A DNA stretch of 12,390 bases, from assembly GCA_022827165.1 (NCBI GenBank), contig JAJDTN010000137.1:1-12390 (forward strand). The letters are read 5' to 3'. Positions 12,320 through 12,390 of the stretch are shown here, piece after piece. Made by a program: the position numbers and the translations under genes. How positions within the stretch are numbered: the first letter of the stretch is position 1; every line of letters starts with the position of its first letter. The DNA comes from Candidatus Latescibacterota bacterium (GTDB lineage Bacteria; Latescibacterota; UBA2968; UBA8231). Below the pieces are notes generated by a model, which made no database searches, was not told the origin of the DNA, and was given only the letters and a program-made list of their open reading frames with translations.

Positions 12320-12390
12320 CGATCATCTCCGGGCGGCGGCGACACCCCGTCCTGGCGAAGGGATGGGGCGCGCGGAATCTGCCGCCGCCT
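12320..12390. other. Upstream region of the dioxygenase gene (to window edge)
   Basis: 71 nt with the GGAG ribosome-binding site at about 12327-12330 and no recognisable promoter. Two GCC-repeat runs, 12332-12340 (GGCGGCGGC) and 12381-12389 (GCCGCCGCC), are complementary and could pair across 40 nt. Confidence 0.35.

Noticed and set aside
12332..12389. GCC-repeat inverted pair as a regulatory stem
   Set aside because: Simple trinucleotide-type GC repeats 40 nt apart are easily found by chance in such DNA, and the window edge cuts the context.
1..12390. CRISPR array, tRNA, rRNA, transposase or phage genes
   Set aside because: No regularly spaced repeats, cloverleaf-like sequence or recombinase motifs were seen on either strand.

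Overview
The window is a gene-dense, very GC-rich bacterial segment with a strong G/C third-position bias. It holds eleven well-supported protein genes plus one gene cut by the left edge. All are on the minus strand except one BNR (Asp-box) protein gene at 2769-3908. The mix of sulfatase, Gfo/Idh/MocA oxidoreductase, Asp-box sialidase-fold protein, enolase-superfamily enzyme, phytanoyl-CoA-type dioxygenase and PfkB kinase is typical of environmental polymer or osmolyte degraders such as Latescibacterota, Planctomycetota and relatives. Assignment to Latescibacterota is only a guess from gene content. No rRNA, tRNA, CRISPR, insertion sequence or phage gene was seen.

Reading the minus strand from right to left, the layout has three blocks. 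(A) 12319-10193: a PhyH-like Fe(II)/2-oxoglutarate dioxygenase, then 18 nt later an enolase-superfamily (mandelate racemase-like) enzyme. A 312-nt gap with a GC hairpin and a weak candidate promoter follows. (B) 9880-4632: a five-gene block of E1 alpha, E1 beta, lipoyl E2, PfkB sugar kinase and carbon-nitrogen hydrolase, in which every junction is a 4-nt stop/start overlap (GTGA, ATGA, GTGA, ATGA). A 61-aa single-pass membrane protein starts 26 nt later and ends at 4420. (C) 2536-1: a small HicB/Arc-type ribbon-helix-helix protein, a sulfatase and a Gfo/Idh/MocA oxidoreductase, again joined by 4-nt overlaps. The sulfatase appears to start at a CTG codon inside a CTGA overlap.

Between B and C lie the plus-strand BNR gene, a 68-aa coiled-coil gene on the minus strand, two perfect hairpins, and a 57-bp fragment at 4352-4408. 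That fragment is 52/57 identical to the end of the BNR gene. It still encodes the same C-terminal peptide apart from one residue, so it looks like the remnant of a lost paralogue.

Functionally, C looks like an intracellular desulfation and sugar-oxidation unit that may be autoregulated by the ribbon-helix-helix protein; tandem 11-bp repeats lie at its start. B encodes a complete E1/E2 core of a 2-oxoacid (or acetoin-type) dehydrogenase, without E3, translationally coupled to a sugar kinase and an amidase-type hydrolase. This suggests one dedicated catabolic route whose substrate cannot be read from sequence alone. The substrate links between blocks are inference.
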